Source: JALHTV01 sp049510055 | GTDB lineage: Bacteria; Planctomycetota; Phycisphaerae; SM23-33 | Direction: 5' to 3' | DNA length: 21,774 bases | Assembly: GCA_049510055.1 (NCBI GenBank) | Contig: JBEKZI010000030.1 | Location: forward strand, 1-21,774 | Shown: one piece after another, positions 21,554-21,774 of the stretch | Position numbering within the stretch: position 1 is the stretch's first letter | Layout of the letters: each line of letters begins with the position of its first letter | Made by a program: the position numbers and the translations under genes | The notes under the pieces: generated by a model | Told to the model about the DNA's origin: nothing | Database searches by the model: none | What the model saw: only the letters and a program-made list of their open reading frames with translations

Positions 21554-21774
21554 ATGAGAATCCTGCTCCTCAGGCCGCCGCGATATGTTTGGCCCTTCAA
21601 CAGCGAGACCTCCGCGTTCTGGCAGCCGCTGGGCTTGTTGTGTCTGGCGGCGGCCGTGCGGCGGGAACTGCCGGCGGCGGAGATTGAAATCTGGGACTGC
21701 CCCGCCCGGCGGTGGGGGTGGCGGACGCTGCAACGGCACTTGGCCCAGCGCCCCATCGACGTGTTGGGCGTGGG
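21554..21774 (+). CDS. Second B12-binding radical SAM protein, N-terminal part only
   Basis: The frame runs off the window after 73 complete codons. It begins MRILLLRPPRYVWPFNSE, then FWQPLGLLCLAAAVR and EIEIWDCPA, the opening strand, helix and second strand of the B12-binding Rossmann domain in radical SAM proteins of this class. The CxxxCxxC motif would lie beyond the window, so the radical SAM part is inferred. It is divergent from the sigma gene, with 160-210 bases between depending on the sigma start. No strong ribosome site is visible. Confidence 0.7.
   Translation, partial: MRILLLRPPRYVWPFNSETSAFWQPLGLLCLAAAVRRELPAAEIEIWDCPARRWGWRTLQRHLAQRPIDVLGV

Noticed and set aside
1..21774. tRNA, rRNA, CRISPR arrays, insertion sequences, prophage or integrase genes
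   Set aside because: None was seen on reading both strands. No regularly spaced repeats or transposase motifs are present.

Overview
The window is about 21.8 kb of GC-rich bacterial chromosome with no mobile element, CRISPR array, tRNA or rRNA that I can see. The gene set suggests a Planctomycetota bacterium, probably of the Phycisphaerae type. The reasons are an ECF sigma factor next to a large membrane Ser/Thr kinase, a secreted HEAT-repeat protein, a PL10 pectate lyase with a bacterial-type L-rhamnose isomerase, B12-type radical SAM proteins, a small HicB-like protein and free-standing CBM48 proteins. This is inference from gene content; no marker RNA is present.

Layout. (1) 1-5031, plus strand: the end of an RND adaptor protein, a complete MdtB/MdtC-type RND pump, an L-galactose-dehydrogenase-like aldo/keto reductase and an L-fuconolactonase-like hydrolase, all closely spaced. 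The last two fit consecutive steps of an oxidative L-fucose/L-galactose pathway. (2) 5150-5824: an orphan NarL/LuxR-type response regulator. (3) 6096-7611: a small-gene island with AT-rich leaders: a HicB-like protein, a degenerate CBM48 gene, a desulfoferrodoxin (superoxide reductase) and an intact CBM48 mini-protein. (4) 7670-9197, minus strand: a DRG/Obg-type GTPase with a TGS domain followed by a cysteine-rich DUF2284 protein. (5) 9394-11748: a secreted HEAT-like protein containing an inactive receiver-like domain, behind a near-consensus sigma-70 promoter. A bidirectional terminator separates it from a Mut7-C protein. (6) 12432-14116: a one-TM SHOCT protein and ClpX. (7) 14196-16642: divergent L-rhamnose isomerase and PL10 pectate lyase, followed by a three-hairpin stretch ending in a terminator. 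(8) 16911-21774: a radical SAM protein, convergent with an ECF sigma / zinc-finger-kinase-membrane operon, and a second radical SAM gene that starts divergently from the sigma gene and runs off the window.

How the genes work together. Two themes recur. The first is plant or algal polysaccharide use: pectate lyase cuts pectin backbones, rhamnose isomerase takes rhamnose from rhamnogalacturonan, and the reductase/lactonase pair would oxidise fucose or galactose. The second is envelope and stress sensing: RND export, superoxide reduction, ClpX proteolysis, the response regulator, and the sigma/kinase pair.

The most unusual points are the pseudo-receiver inside an exported HEAT-like protein, the superoxide reductase that keeps every metal ligand but lacks the family Glu-Lys active-site pair, the broken CBM48 paralogue beside an intact one, and the anti-sigma-like zinc finger fused to a kinase and a large membrane domain directly behind an ECF sigma gene. 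No spacer exceeds about 300 bases; the four largest are described as features.
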